From the NCBI RefSeq assembly GCF_023822005.2, contig NZ_CP098806.1, positions 1,984,001 to 2,048,000 of the forward strand: a stretch of DNA of 64,000 nucleotides. The letters are read 5' to 3'. Position numbers and translations under genes: made by a program. The stretch comes from Dyadobacter fanqingshengii (GTDB lineage: Bacteria > Bacteroidota > Bacteroidia > Cytophagales > Spirosomataceae). Shown piece after piece: positions 53,853-62,015 of this stretch. Numbering within the stretch: the first letter of the stretch is position 1; every line of letters begins with the position of its first letter. The notes beneath the pieces are model-generated. The model ran no database searches, was not told the DNA's origin, and worked only from the letters and a program-made list of their open reading frames with translations.

Positions 53853-55328
53853 TCACTTCGCCTGGTTAACGGCCTTGCTTTTTTCTGTTGTGATCAAATG
53901 AACATTTTTGAATTGAATGTTATCACCGTCCGTCAGTTCCATGCCTGATTCGGCGGTAATGACCATATTTTCTATCACAATGTTCCTGATCGGCATTTCG
54001 GCAAGCCCCCGGATGAACACGCCCTTGGCGGCGCCATTGCAGACAATGTTTTCAAAATGCATATCCCGGAAAACTGGCGTCCCCTCGTTCACCACTTCCC
54101 GCATATCGCGTGCGCCGTCCGTTGCAAACTTTACGAAATAGAATAAATCAAAAAATATCGCTTCCTGAGCGATGTCTTTCATGTAAATGTCCTTTGCATA
54201 GATCTTTTCCACAACACCTCCGCGTCCGCGCACGGATTTGAAGCGCAGGCCTTTGTCGGTGCCCATGAATGTGCAGTTTTGGACAAAAATATTTCTTGCG
54301 CCCCCGCTCATTTCGCTGCCTACCACAAAGCCGCCGTGCCCGTTGTAAACAATGTTATTCCTGATCAGGCCATTTTCTGTGGGCATGCCGCGTTTCCTGC
54401 CTTCTTCGTCTTTGCCCGATTTGATACAAATGGCGTCGTCACCCACGTCCAGCGTGCAGCCTTCGATCAGGAAATTTTTGCAGGATTCGATATCCATTCC
54501 GTCGCCATTATGCGCGTATTCCGGGTTTTTTACACGCACATTGCGGATGGTCAGGTCCTGGCACATGAGCGGGTGGATGCACCAGGCCGCTGAGTTCTGA
54601 AATGTCACACCTTCCAGCAACACTTTTTTACAGTTGTTGAAAACCACAAGGTTGGGCCTCAGAAAATCCTTCATATCCGCAAAATCCATTGGCGTTTTGC
54701 CCGGTGTCAGCAGCATACTTTTATTTTCGGTGCTGGCTTTCTTGAATTGCTCGCTGGGATACCACGTTTTACCGTCATCTTTGAGAACACCCCCGGAAGC
54801 AATTTTCTCTTTCCACTGACCTTCTGTTAACTGACTTTTGTGAACCGCCCTCCAAACGTCACCATTGCCATCCACGATGCCTTTGCCCGTTACCGCAACA
54901 TTTTCAAGATTGATGCCGGAAATGGGCGATTGATTCCTGGCAGCACTTTTGCCCTCATAAAAACCTTCCGTAAGCGCATATTGCGTTTTATCCGGCGTGA
55001 AAAGCAGCGTCGCATTCTCGCTTAAATGCAGGTTAATGTTGCTTTTCATGACAATCGGGCCCGTCATCCAAAGTCCCGCGGGCACCATTACAACGCCCCC
55101 GCCCCGCTTACTCACCGCATCAATCGCCTTATGGATCGCGGCTGTGTTCAGCGTGTGACCGTCGGGCAGTGCCCCGTATGCCGTTATCCGAACCGTGTCA
55201 CGCTTAAAAACGGGCTGCTGAGCTTTTGGAAGGTTGGTCCAGCTATAATTTTCCCCGGTTTGCGCTGCTGCTTCCAATGAACAAAGTGCCAGAAATGCGA
55301 TGGGTAGGAAATGTTTTTTGAATGTCAT
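53853..55328 (-). CDS. Glycoside hydrolase family 28 polygalacturonase, secreted
   Basis: The 491-residue enzyme (from ATG 55328) has a signal peptide ending EAAAQ and a pectinase-type beta-helix. All catalytic motifs of GH28 are visible: NGDGMD (274-279), GDDAICIKSG (296-305), GHGG (330-333) and RFKS (362-365). It would hydrolyse galacturonan or rhamnogalacturonan linkages in pectin, probably in the periplasm. The longer frame to 55409 adds residues without function and hides the signal peptide. No SusC/SusD is adjacent, so it stands alone between two small genes and a divergent GNAT gene (122-bp spacer), yet it fits the pectin theme of the window. Confidence 0.92.
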   Translation of the reverse strand: MTFKKHFLPIAFLALCSLEAAAQTGENYSWTNLPKAQQPVFKRDTVRITAYGALPDGHTLNTAAIHKAIDAVSKRGGGVVMVPAGLWMTGPIVMKSNINLHLSENATLLFTPDKTQYALTEGFYEGKSAARNQSPISGINLENVAVTGKGIVDGNGDVWRAVHKSQLTEGQWKEKIASGGVLKDDGKTWYPSEQFKKASTENKSMLLTPGKTPMDFADMKDFLRPNLVVFNNCKKVLLEGVTFQNSAAWCIHPLMCQDLTIRNVRVKNPEYAHNGDGMDIESCKNFLIEGCTLDVGDDAICIKSGKDEEGRKRGMPTENGLIRNNIVYNGHGGFVVGSEMSGGARNIFVQNCTFMGTDKGLRFKSVRGRGGVVEKIYAKDIYMKDIAQEAIFFDLFYFVKFATDGARDMREVVNEGTPVFRDMHFENIVCNGAAKGVFIRGLAEMPIRNIVIENMVITAESGMELTDGDNIQFKNVHLITTEKSKAVNQAK

Positions 55329-55450
55329 AAGGGTAATTTTATGGGGCTGAATCATGATTGTAAATATTTTCAGCTCGCCCGAATAGTTTGCAGTTGATTT
55401 CCTGAGCAATTTTGCTTCTGTTTACAGGACTAGAAAACAACGCGATCACC

Positions 55451-55918
55451 ATGAACGTCATCTATAAATTAGCCGAAACGGACGAGGAATTTGAGCAGGC
55501 CAGGGAGCTTTTCACTGAATACGCCAATTCGCTGGACATTGATCTTTCATTCCAGAACTTCACCAAAGAACTTGAATCCGTCCGCCAGCAATATTACCAG
55601 CCTACCGGAGCCCTATTACTCGTTTATAAAGATATTCAGCTCGCAGGTTGTGCTGGAATCAGGCGATTGGATGACGATACATCGGAACTAAAACGCATGT
55701 ATGTTCGCCCAGACTTCCGGGGATTTGGTCTCGGGAAAAAATTATTGGATAGAGCCATTGCAACAGCGGCCGCGCTGGGTTATAAAAAGATCCGCCTGGA
55801 CACATTAAGCAGCATGACCAAGGCGCGAAATCTTTACGAATCCTCTGGTTTTGAGCCTATTGATCCTTATTATTTTAATCCGATCGAAGATACTATTTAT
55901 ATGGAACGGGTGATTTGA
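55451..55918 (+). CDS. GNAT-family N-acetyltransferase
   Basis: A 155-residue protein (ATG at 55451) with GNAT features: acetyl-CoA loop VRPDFRGFGLGKKLLDRAI, LDTLSSMTKARNLYESSGFE and a C-terminal strand ending MERVI. It would transfer an acetyl group from acetyl-CoA to an amine; the acceptor is unknown. An upstream ATG (55412) is in frame but would add 13 residues outside the domain. Its last 26 bp overlap the end of the convergent cobC gene, so the two transcripts have complementary 3' ends. Confidence 0.85.
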   Translation: MNVIYKLAETDEEFEQARELFTEYANSLDIDLSFQNFTKELESVRQQYYQPTGALLLVYKDIQLAGCAGIRRLDDDTSELKRMYVRPDFRGFGLGKKLLDRAIATAAALGYKKIRLDTLSSMTKARNLYESSGFEPIDPYYFNPIEDTIYMERVI

Positions 55919-56429
55919 TGTGGAAAATCTGTCCAAAACCAACCTTGATGTCAAAAATCCCGGTCATATCCATTCCTCGGTGCATAGCCAGCAAAATCCT
56001 GACCACACCTGCATGCGTGATGATGGCAACATGATCTGCACTGTTGTTTATTAATTCATTCCAAAAAGCGCATAACCGCTCTTGCATTTGCAGCATGCTT
56101 TCGCCCCCGGGAATGCAGACATGGACAAAGTCATCCATCCAGATCTGCAATGCATCCTGATCAACTGTATCCCAGGTTTTCCCTTCCCAATCGCCGAAAT
56201 GAAGCTCACGCAGGCGCTCGTCGACAATAACCTCGCCAGTTAATGCAGCAGCTAGTTTCACGCAACGCATTGACGGACTGGAATATACCCGATCAAATTT
56301 GACGGTCAATTGTTTTTTAACACTGTTAACTTCTTCTAAAAAGGTCTCAGCCAACGGAATTTCTGACCAGCCATAAATCTGGCCGGGTGCGACAAGCGGT
56401 GTAGTGTGGCGGATCAGATAAATTTCCAA
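55893..56429 (-). CDS. cobC: Alpha-ribazole phosphatase (histidine phosphatase family)
   Basis: Last gene of the cobalamin operon. It removes the phosphate from alpha-ribazole 5'-phosphate or from cobalamin phosphate during nucleotide-loop assembly. The histidine-phosphatase start is clear: EIYLIRHTTPLVAPGQIYG, then YSSPSMRCVKLA and ELHFGDWEGKTWD, and the second catalytic His in ITHAGVVRILLA. The frame is open far upstream inside cobS, but domain homology begins at Leu/TTG 56429, giving 178 residues and a 16-nt overlap with cobS. The product name rests on operon context as well as the motif, as this superfamily is broad. Confidence 0.85.
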   Translation of the reverse strand: MEIYLIRHTTPLVAPGQIYGWSEIPLAETFLEEVNSVKKQLTVKFDRVYSSPSMRCVKLAAALTGEVIVDERLRELHFGDWEGKTWDTVDQDALQIWMDDFVHVCIPGGESMLQMQERLCAFWNELINNSADHVAIITHAGVVRILLAMHRGMDMTGIFDIKVGFGQIFHIKSPVPYK

Positions 56430-57205
56430 AGTGCAGTGAGTGAAAAGTAAAAAGCAACCTCGCCAACTTGCTGGATGGCTCCCAGGCAATCTCCTGTATA
56501 ACCTCCGATCCATCTTTTGAAATAGCGAGCCATCAGAATCGTAAGCGTGGCAGGTAAAATGCAACAAATTAAAATAAATGGCGTCCGGCTGATCCATGCG
56601 AGTGTAACGAGCGGGATGAGCGCGAAAACAAAGCTTGTTGCCACGCTGCTCCTACTCACCGAATACGCCACGGGTTTCGCCTTACTGTCCTGATCGGGCC
56701 GTGCGTAAGGCTGCGTCAGAATAATAAAGACGGGCATTAAGCGGCTCCAAGCGTGCCCAGCGATCAATATGAATATGAGTATTTTAAAGTCATTTCCATG
56801 CTGTAATGCCAGGTTATTCAAAAGCATAAACTTCAAGGCCAGCATCATCATTAACCCCACTGAACCATAAGTTCCCACGCGGCTATCCTTCATAATTTCC
56901 AGGATCTTATCGCGCGTCCACCCGCCTCCGAAGCCGTCGCAAACATCAGCAAATCCATCTTCGTGAAAGGCGCCGGTGGTGAAAATGGCTGCGATCATGG
57001 ATAACAACAGACCGATGGAAATGTTGGTCAGATATGCTCCTGCCAGCCAGGAAATGCCAGCAATAATGCCTACTAGCCAGCCAATTAACGGTAAATATCC
57101 GGTTGCCTGACTCAGGTTCTCAGGTCTGTAAAGCACCCAGCGCGGAGCGGGAATGCGGGTGTAAAATTGTACGGCGGTAAAGAAAAGCGTGAGTTGCCGT
57201 TTCAT
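56414..57205 (-). CDS. cobS: Adenosylcobinamide-GDP ribazoletransferase (cobalamin synthase)
   Basis: A 263-residue integral membrane enzyme joining adenosylcobinamide-GDP and alpha-ribazole (or its phosphate) to give adenosylcobalamin (phosphate). The family motifs are visible: FYTRIPAP near the start, GAFHEDGFADVCDGFGGGW (about 79-97) and DSRVGTYGSVGL; several membrane helices follow. It overlaps the upstream cobT by 4 nt (ATGA) and the downstream cobC start by 16 nt. Its place after cobU and cobT is the classical order for this pathway. Confidence 0.94.
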   Translation of the reverse strand: MKRQLTLFFTAVQFYTRIPAPRWVLYRPENLSQATGYLPLIGWLVGIIAGISWLAGAYLTNISIGLLLSMIAAIFTTGAFHEDGFADVCDGFGGGWTRDKILEIMKDSRVGTYGSVGLMMMLALKFMLLNNLALQHGNDFKILIFILIAGHAWSRLMPVFIILTQPYARPDQDSKAKPVAYSVSRSSVATSFVFALIPLVTLAWISRTPFILICCILPATLTILMARYFKRWIGGYTGDCLGAIQQVGEVAFYFSLTALWKFI

Positions 57206-58221
57206 AAAGATTTGTTGCTGACACCCGCGCTTTCAAAGCTTGCCATATCATTAAAAAACGCCACTGCGCTTTGCAAGATCGGATAAGCAACCGCGCAGCC
57301 TGTGCCTTCGCCCAGCCGCATTCCCAAATGCAAAACCGGCTCAACTTTAAGATGTCGAAGCAAACATTCGTGCCCTTTCTCCGTGGATTCGTGGCAAAAA
57401 ATGGAATACTCCGAAATAACAGCATTCATCCGAAAGGCACACAAATAGGCCACAGAAGCAATAAACCCGTCCACCATAACGATCATTCGCCGATCAGCCG
57501 CTTCCAGCATTGCCCCGCACATCATCGCAATTTCAAAGCCGCCGAATGTTTGCAGCACGGACAACGGATCACTGCCGATATCCGCATGGTTTTGCATTGC
57601 CTCACGAAGGATGGCCAGCTTGGCAGATAGTTGTTCATGTTTCAAACCAGTGCCCTGGCCCACACAATCCTCCAACGGCACATCCAATAACTTGCTCATA
57701 ATCAGCGAAGCCGACGAAGTGTTTCCAATGCCCATTTCGCCAAACCCGATCACATTGCAACCGGTCGCCTGTACGCGGGCAACGATCTCTCTTCCACGTC
57801 GCAGGCATTTATCAAGTTCAGCTGCCGTCATGGCCGGGCTAAGCAGGAAGTTTTTCGTGCCAAAACCCACCTTCGCGTCCATGAGCTTTTCATTTTTACC
57901 AAAATCATAATCCACCCCGGCATCCACAACCTGCAACGTAATGCCATTCTGCCTGGTAAAAACATTGATCGCGGCGCCTCCGTGGATGAAGTTCAGCACC
58001 ATCTGTGCCGTAACCTCCGCCGGATAAGCGCTCACGCCACTCGCGGCAATGCCGTGGCTCGCAGCAAAAACGATGATATGAGGTTTAATAAGCTCAGGAG
58101 TCAATGTCCCTTGGATGCTGGCGATTTGAAACGCCAGTTTTTCCAATGTCCCTAATGCGCCCTGCGGTTTGGTTTTAAAATCAATTTTACGCTGGATCTG
58201 ATCTGCAAATATTACATTCAT
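57202..58221 (-). CDS. cobT: Nicotinate-nucleotide--dimethylbenzimidazole phosphoribosyltransferase
   Basis: The 339-residue enzyme (start ATG 58221, overlapping the cobU stop as ATGA) makes alpha-ribazole 5'-phosphate from the lower-ligand base and nicotinate mononucleotide. Key features are KTKPQGALGTLEKLA, HIIVFAASHGIAASGVSAYP, GFGEMGIGNTSSASLI and the catalytic Glu305 in RLGEGTGCA. The frame reaches 58320, but the added 33 residues overlap cobU and lack family similarity. No lower-ligand base synthesis gene is visible, so the base may come from elsewhere in the genome or the environment. Confidence 0.95.
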   Translation of the reverse strand: MNVIFADQIQRKIDFKTKPQGALGTLEKLAFQIASIQGTLTPELIKPHIIVFAASHGIAASGVSAYPAEVTAQMVLNFIHGGAAINVFTRQNGITLQVVDAGVDYDFGKNEKLMDAKVGFGTKNFLLSPAMTAAELDKCLRRGREIVARVQATGCNVIGFGEMGIGNTSSASLIMSKLLDVPLEDCVGQGTGLKHEQLSAKLAILREAMQNHADIGSDPLSVLQTFGGFEIAMMCGAMLEAADRRMIVMVDGFIASVAYLCAFRMNAVISEYSIFCHESTEKGHECLLRHLKVEPVLHLGMRLGEGTGCAVAYPILQSAVAFFNDMASFESAGVSNKSL

Positions 58222-58745
58222 GGCTTTATTGTTTGACTTGATTTCTTTAAACATAATGGCAGCCCGGAAACCATAAAAATGGCCTCCTCCGCCTTGGAAG
58301 CCACATATTGATTGGCCCAACCCTGCAAATCGGTAAACTTTCTGCCCATTTCCGTCGCGGCGTGTACGCCCATTCCGATCTCGTTGGAAATGATGATGAA
58401 TGTGCCGCTCAAAGCCAGCAATCCATCTATTTCGGCTTTGAATGCGATCAGCGTTTTTTCAATGTCCTCTTCGTAAATGATAAAGAGGTTGGTGAGCCAT
58501 AGTGTTACACAATCGATAACCGCTACGCGATTTATAATCGGCAGTAAATGAATGTTCCGCTCGGCCTCAATGGAAGTCCATTCCGGCCCGCGCTCCTGCT
58601 TGTGACGCGCTACGCGCTCCGCAAAATCTTCATCCCAAACCTTTGCTGTCGCCACATAAACAGGCTCCGGACTAAGTTTCAGGGCCATTTCCTGCGCGAA
58701 GTTGCTTTTCCCGCTCCGTGCACCGCCGCTGATGTAAATGATCAT
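58218..58745 (-). CDS. cobU: Adenosylcobinamide kinase/adenosylcobinamide-phosphate guanylyltransferase
   Basis: A 175-residue bifunctional enzyme of the nucleotide-loop pathway. It has the P-loop GGARSGKS (7-14), the His48 region RVARHKQERG where the guanylylated His is expected, EWTSIEAE, and the late motif SNEIGMGVHAATEMGRKF. It activates adenosylcobinamide as its GDP derivative for CobS. It overlaps its neighbours by 4 nt on both sides (58742-58745 and 58218-58221), so translation is probably coupled. Confidence 0.95.
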   Translation of the reverse strand: MIIYISGGARSGKSNFAQEMALKLSPEPVYVATAKVWDEDFAERVARHKQERGPEWTSIEAERNIHLLPIINRVAVIDCVTLWLTNLFIIYEEDIEKTLIAFKAEIDGLLALSGTFIIISNEIGMGVHAATEMGRKFTDLQGWANQYVASKAEEAIFMVSGLPLCLKKSSQTIKP

Positions 58746-59323
58746 TTTTCAGCCGTTTTGAATCGCTTGTATAGAAACAGTTGCCATTTTTCCTCAGCCA
58801 CGCCTGCCTTATCCATTTCTGCACGGGCTAATGTGAAAAACAGGTCGGAAAGGCGGTTAATGTAAGCAGGGATCGCCTCGTTCACTGCATCGGTTTTGAT
58901 CAGCGACACCAGTCTCCTTTCGCCGCGCCGCATCTGTGTGCGTATCATGTGGCATAGTGCCGAGATCTCGTTTCCGCCCGGCAGCAGGAAATAATCCGAA
59001 GGCGAAGTCATAGCTGCTTCCAGATCATCGATCCAATTTTCGCAAAATGCCGCACCATCCGCCGGCATCGGGTTTGTATTCTCCTTTTTCGCGTCAGATG
59101 GCCGGGCCAGATGCGACATCATATCCATCAGATCTTTCTGGATTTTGTGAAGGCTGGGCTGCCATTCATGGTCATTTCCCAATTTGACCCGCATTAATCC
59201 GATCGTAGAATTGACCTCATCCAGCGTCCCGATGCACTCAATGCGCACATTATCCTTTGGGACCCTGCTCCCGCCAAATAGCCCTGTCGTTCCTTTGTCT
59301 CCTTTCTTGGTGTAGATTTTCAT
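58742..59323 (-). CDS. Cob(I)yrinic acid a,c-diamide adenosyltransferase, PduO type
   Basis: A 193-residue corrinoid adenosyltransferase that transfers the adenosyl group from ATP to Co(I) corrinoids. The PduO/EutT-like ATP site begins YTKKGDKGTTGLFGGSRV, then ECIGTLDEVNSTIGL and the C-terminal RMRRGERRLV-like block (MRRGERRLVSL) and INRLSDLFFTLAR. It stands between the BtuF-like gene (5-bp gap) and cobU (4-nt overlap). CobA-type enzymes do the same step elsewhere; this one is clearly of the PduO fold. Confidence 0.93.
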   Translation of the reverse strand: MKIYTKKGDKGTTGLFGGSRVPKDNVRIECIGTLDEVNSTIGLMRVKLGNDHEWQPSLHKIQKDLMDMMSHLARPSDAKKENTNPMPADGAAFCENWIDDLEAAMTSPSDYFLLPGGNEISALCHMIRTQMRRGERRLVSLIKTDAVNEAIPAYINRLSDLFFTLARAEMDKAGVAEEKWQLFLYKRFKTAEK

Positions 59324-59328
59324 GGTCT

Positions 59329-60519
59329 TTATTTAAGTTTTTGATAATAAAATAATTCATGGTCGGGCAGCAATTCGGGATGCAGGATTTTAATTAGATC
59401 TGCCAGAACCAGGTGCGGGTTTACCGCTCCCGACTCCCAATAATCGTTCGCACCGTTGGCGGCTTGTCGTTTGTTGTGCGTAAAAACATTTCCGTTTTTG
59501 AATGCACGGAAATCGGCATAGCGCTGATCTTTATCCAGCAGTTCCTGCTTCGTTTTTAGGCCCAGTATACCCACATTCAGCCAGAAATCTGCACTAAGAG
59601 CAACCGGATAAACGGTTTCGAAGTTGAGCGCCAGGCTTCCCGTTGACTGGGTATCCGCCCAATGATAATGCGCACCGGCATCCTGGAAAAACCTGCAAAC
59701 GTAACCGCTGCCACTCGGCACAAACCAGGCGTCTTTCGAATTCAAACCTGACACCAAACTGGGCTTGATTTTGCTGCTTTTCGCCAGTTCTGCCAGTCGG
59801 GCATACTCCCTTTCCGACTCCCCGAATTTCGTATTAACTTCTGCTTCCTTATTCAGCAATGCGGCCATCAGTTTCACCCATTCGGCGCGGGCCAGCGGCG
59901 TTGTTTCAATCCATTCCGAGTTCACCATTACCGGAATTCCAGCCTGTTTGAGCGATTGGTAGCGATTAATTTTGGAAACCGGACTCCCTATCGCCATCAC
60001 CAGGTCCGGATGCATCGCAATGAGCAGCTCTTCGTTCAGTCCCTGGTCTTTTCCCACTTCCTTAATGTCGCCCGACTTTATCCGCGCCCGGATCTTTTCG
60101 GACGAAACGTAGGTGAGGTTTCCCATGCCCGTAACTATGTGCTCGGCTCCCAGAAAACCCACCAATCCAATGTGCATGGAGGACATCGGAACCAGGCTTT
60201 GAATGGGAATCTGGATGATTTGCGCATGAGCGTAACCCGCGGGTTTTGGCGTGCCGCGCTGCAAAAGCACAAAACGCATGGTATCCGTGCTATTCTCAAA
60301 CGGACTCATGATTTTGACCAGCTTGAAATTTTTATGGTAGTCGATGGTAAAACCCTTCGCATGCCTGATCACGACTTTCTCCTTAAATAGCGCCGGGCCT
60401 TCATAGCCCGACTCGCCTTTCTCATAGAGCGTTGAAGAGGAGCTGCAAGCGGCCAGGAAGCCCACAAGAAATCCAATGCAACATTTTGATGAATAGTTAC
60501 TTATATTCAATACGTTCAA
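59329..60519 (-). CDS. BtuF-like ABC-transporter substrate-binding lipoprotein
   Basis: A 396-residue periplasmic-binding-type lipoprotein with lipobox FLAACS (Cys25). The TroA/BtuF-like fold is seen from about residue 115: LGAEHIVTGMGNLTYVSSE, IAMHPDLVMAIGSP, LKQAGIPVMVNSEWIET and LKTKQELLDKDQRYADFRAFK with VNPHLVLADLI near the end. Within a cobalamin operon, it probably captures corrinoids for import, although iron-siderophore binding is a known alternative for this fold. No ABC permease or ATPase gene is in the visible part. The start is TTG 60519, overlapping the upstream stop by 23 nt; no ATG precedes the lipobox. Confidence 0.82.
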   Translation of the reverse strand: MNVLNISNYSSKCCIGFLVGFLAACSSSSTLYEKGESGYEGPALFKEKVVIRHAKGFTIDYHKNFKLVKIMSPFENSTDTMRFVLLQRGTPKPAGYAHAQIIQIPIQSLVPMSSMHIGLVGFLGAEHIVTGMGNLTYVSSEKIRARIKSGDIKEVGKDQGLNEELLIAMHPDLVMAIGSPVSKINRYQSLKQAGIPVMVNSEWIETTPLARAEWVKLMAALLNKEAEVNTKFGESEREYARLAELAKSSKIKPSLVSGLNSKDAWFVPSGSGYVCRFFQDAGAHYHWADTQSTGSLALNFETVYPVALSADFWLNVGILGLKTKQELLDKDQRYADFRAFKNGNVFTHNKRQAANGANDYWESGAVNPHLVLADLIKILHPELLPDHELFYYQKLK

Positions 60520-61039
60520 GTTTTGTTAAAGTAAATGCAACACGTTGTTCGACCGGTGCCAAGGGCAGTTCGATCATCTGGTAACCTAGTTCGTCATATA
60601 CATTTTTGATTTCCGAATACAAAGCTTGGGCTTCGCTGAAAGTCTGCCAGCGCTCACTGTCATTGACATAAATATCCGCCCAGGGCGGCGCAATGACGAC
60701 ATTTGAGTCATATCGGTATTTCTTTGCCATAACCATGAAATCGTCGTCAACGGAAATGCCCCCAAAGCGCAGATAAGCAATGATATCGGGAATGCCGCGA
60801 TCAAAAAATGTCAATGATCTGTCCGAAGCAACGTGGTAGTCAGCAATCATTTTATCCAGACAGCTCTTGGCAAAACAAGCCAGGTTTTTCCAGGGAACAC
60901 ATTGCGAATTGGCTGCAACCTGGCCACGTATCAACTCCCGCGAGACTTCCTGAATGCAAGGAAATCCAGCCTCTCTCAACGCCTCCAATAAACTCGACTT
61001 CCCCCCTCCCGGCCCCCCAGATATTATAATCCTCCTCAT
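60497..61039 (-). CDS. AAA-type P-loop NTPase of unknown role in the cobalamin operon
   Basis: From ATG 61039 the protein has 180 residues, with Walker A GGPGGGKSS (residues 8-16), ADYHVASDRSLTFFDRGIPD carrying a Walker B-like stretch, and a small C-terminal region (TLTKLERIEYK). It resembles predicted ATPases of the NadR-kinase-like AAA_28/COG3911 type. An upstream in-frame ATG (61063) is possible. It lies between cbiB and the BtuF-like gene. I know similar small ATPases from cobalamin operons of Bacteroidota, but their function is not established; nucleotide phosphorylation is one option. Confidence 0.75.
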   Translation of the reverse strand: MRRIIISGGPGGGKSSLLEALREAGFPCIQEVSRELIRGQVAANSQCVPWKNLACFAKSCLDKMIADYHVASDRSLTFFDRGIPDIIAYLRFGGISVDDDFMVMAKKYRYDSNVVIAPPWADIYVNDSERWQTFSEAQALYSEIKNVYDELGYQMIELPLAPVEQRVAFTLTKLERIEYK

Positions 61040-61065
61040 GCTATTAAAATTATCTTCACCCATTT

Positions 61066-61085
61066 CCGTCGGCTTAAGCCGACGG
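61066..61085. repeat. 20-bp perfect palindrome across the cbiB stop codon
   Basis: CCGTCGGCTTAAGCCGACGG is fully self-complementary and contains the TAA stop of cbiB. It is followed on neither strand by a T-run. It may act as an mRNA hairpin between cbiB and the ATPase gene, or belong to a dispersed palindromic repeat family. Confidence 0.65.
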
Positions 61086-62015
61086 CCAGAGGGTTAAAAA
61101 AATACTGCAGAACAATACGGCGGCGAGGCAGACGCGCTGATTGATTCGTGCTACTCTTTCAATTTCTATATGCTCTATAAGCCGGTCATTTGCTCCGATA
61201 AAGGGCTTCTCGACGACAATCCCCTGATAAACATTCGGACCGCCAAAGCGGCAGTCGAGAATGCCCGCCAAAGCAGACTCGGGATAGCCCGCATTCGGGC
61301 TTTTGTGGTTGTTGCCGTATTTGAAAATAAATCGCAAGCCGCGACTGCTGCCGGTTACGAGCACCATCAGCAATGCGGTAATCCGGGCTGGGATGAAGTT
61401 AGCCACATCATCCAGCCGCGCCGCAAATTTCCCGAATTGCTCATAGCGCGCATTGCGGTAACCCAGCATGGAATCCATCGTGTTGATCATCTTGTAAGCC
61501 ATCATGCCCGGCGCCCCTGCCACGGCGTAATAAAACAAGGGAGCCACAACGCCGTCGCTCAAATTCTCCGACATTGTTTCAAAAACGGCTGTCCTGATCT
61601 GCTGCGCATTCAATTGAGAAGTATCCCTTCCAACGATCCGGGAAAGCTGCATACGACCCGCTGCAAGCCCTCGTTTTTCCAGCACTTCAAACACATTACG
61701 CCCTTCTGCGATAAGGTTTTTATTCGCAAGCCCATAATACACCCAAATGCTATTGATCACCACAAAAAGCCATTTAAACTCAAAAATGACATTATTTAAC
61801 AGTGTTAAAATAACATACACAAGCAAAACCAGGATTGAGGACAGCAATGCTCCTTTAATAATTTTATTATGGCCACGATTCAAATTACGTTCTCCAAAGG
61901 CTATAGCATTGCCAAATAATCGCATTGGGTGAGGCCAATGATCGGGGTCACCGAGCAACAGGTCCAGCGCATAGCCGACGACCAGCGGCACGATCAGTAA
62001 TAGCGCGTTTTCCAT
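61074..62015 (-). CDS. cbiB: Adenosylcobinamide-phosphate synthase (CbiB/CobD family)
   Basis: A 313-residue membrane enzyme attaching (R)-1-amino-2-propanol phosphate to adenosylcobyric acid. Diagnostic motifs are YALDLLLGDPDHWPHPMRLFG near the N-terminus (18-38, quoted in part: LLGDPDHWPHPMR), IVGRDTSQL, ETMSENLSDGVVAPLFYYA and NAGYPESALAGIL. It overlaps the upstream aminotransferase gene by 22 nt and ends in the palindrome at 61066-61085. Called CbiB here to avoid confusion with the Salmonella CobD decarboxylase encoded next door. Confidence 0.95.
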   Translation of the reverse strand: MENALLLIVPLVVGYALDLLLGDPDHWPHPMRLFGNAIAFGERNLNRGHNKIIKGALLSSILVLLVYVILTLLNNVIFEFKWLFVVINSIWVYYGLANKNLIAEGRNVFEVLEKRGLAAGRMQLSRIVGRDTSQLNAQQIRTAVFETMSENLSDGVVAPLFYYAVAGAPGMMAYKMINTMDSMLGYRNARYEQFGKFAARLDDVANFIPARITALLMVLVTGSSRGLRFIFKYGNNHKSPNAGYPESALAGILDCRFGGPNVYQGIVVEKPFIGANDRLIEHIEIERVARINQRVCLAAVLFCSIFLTLWPSA

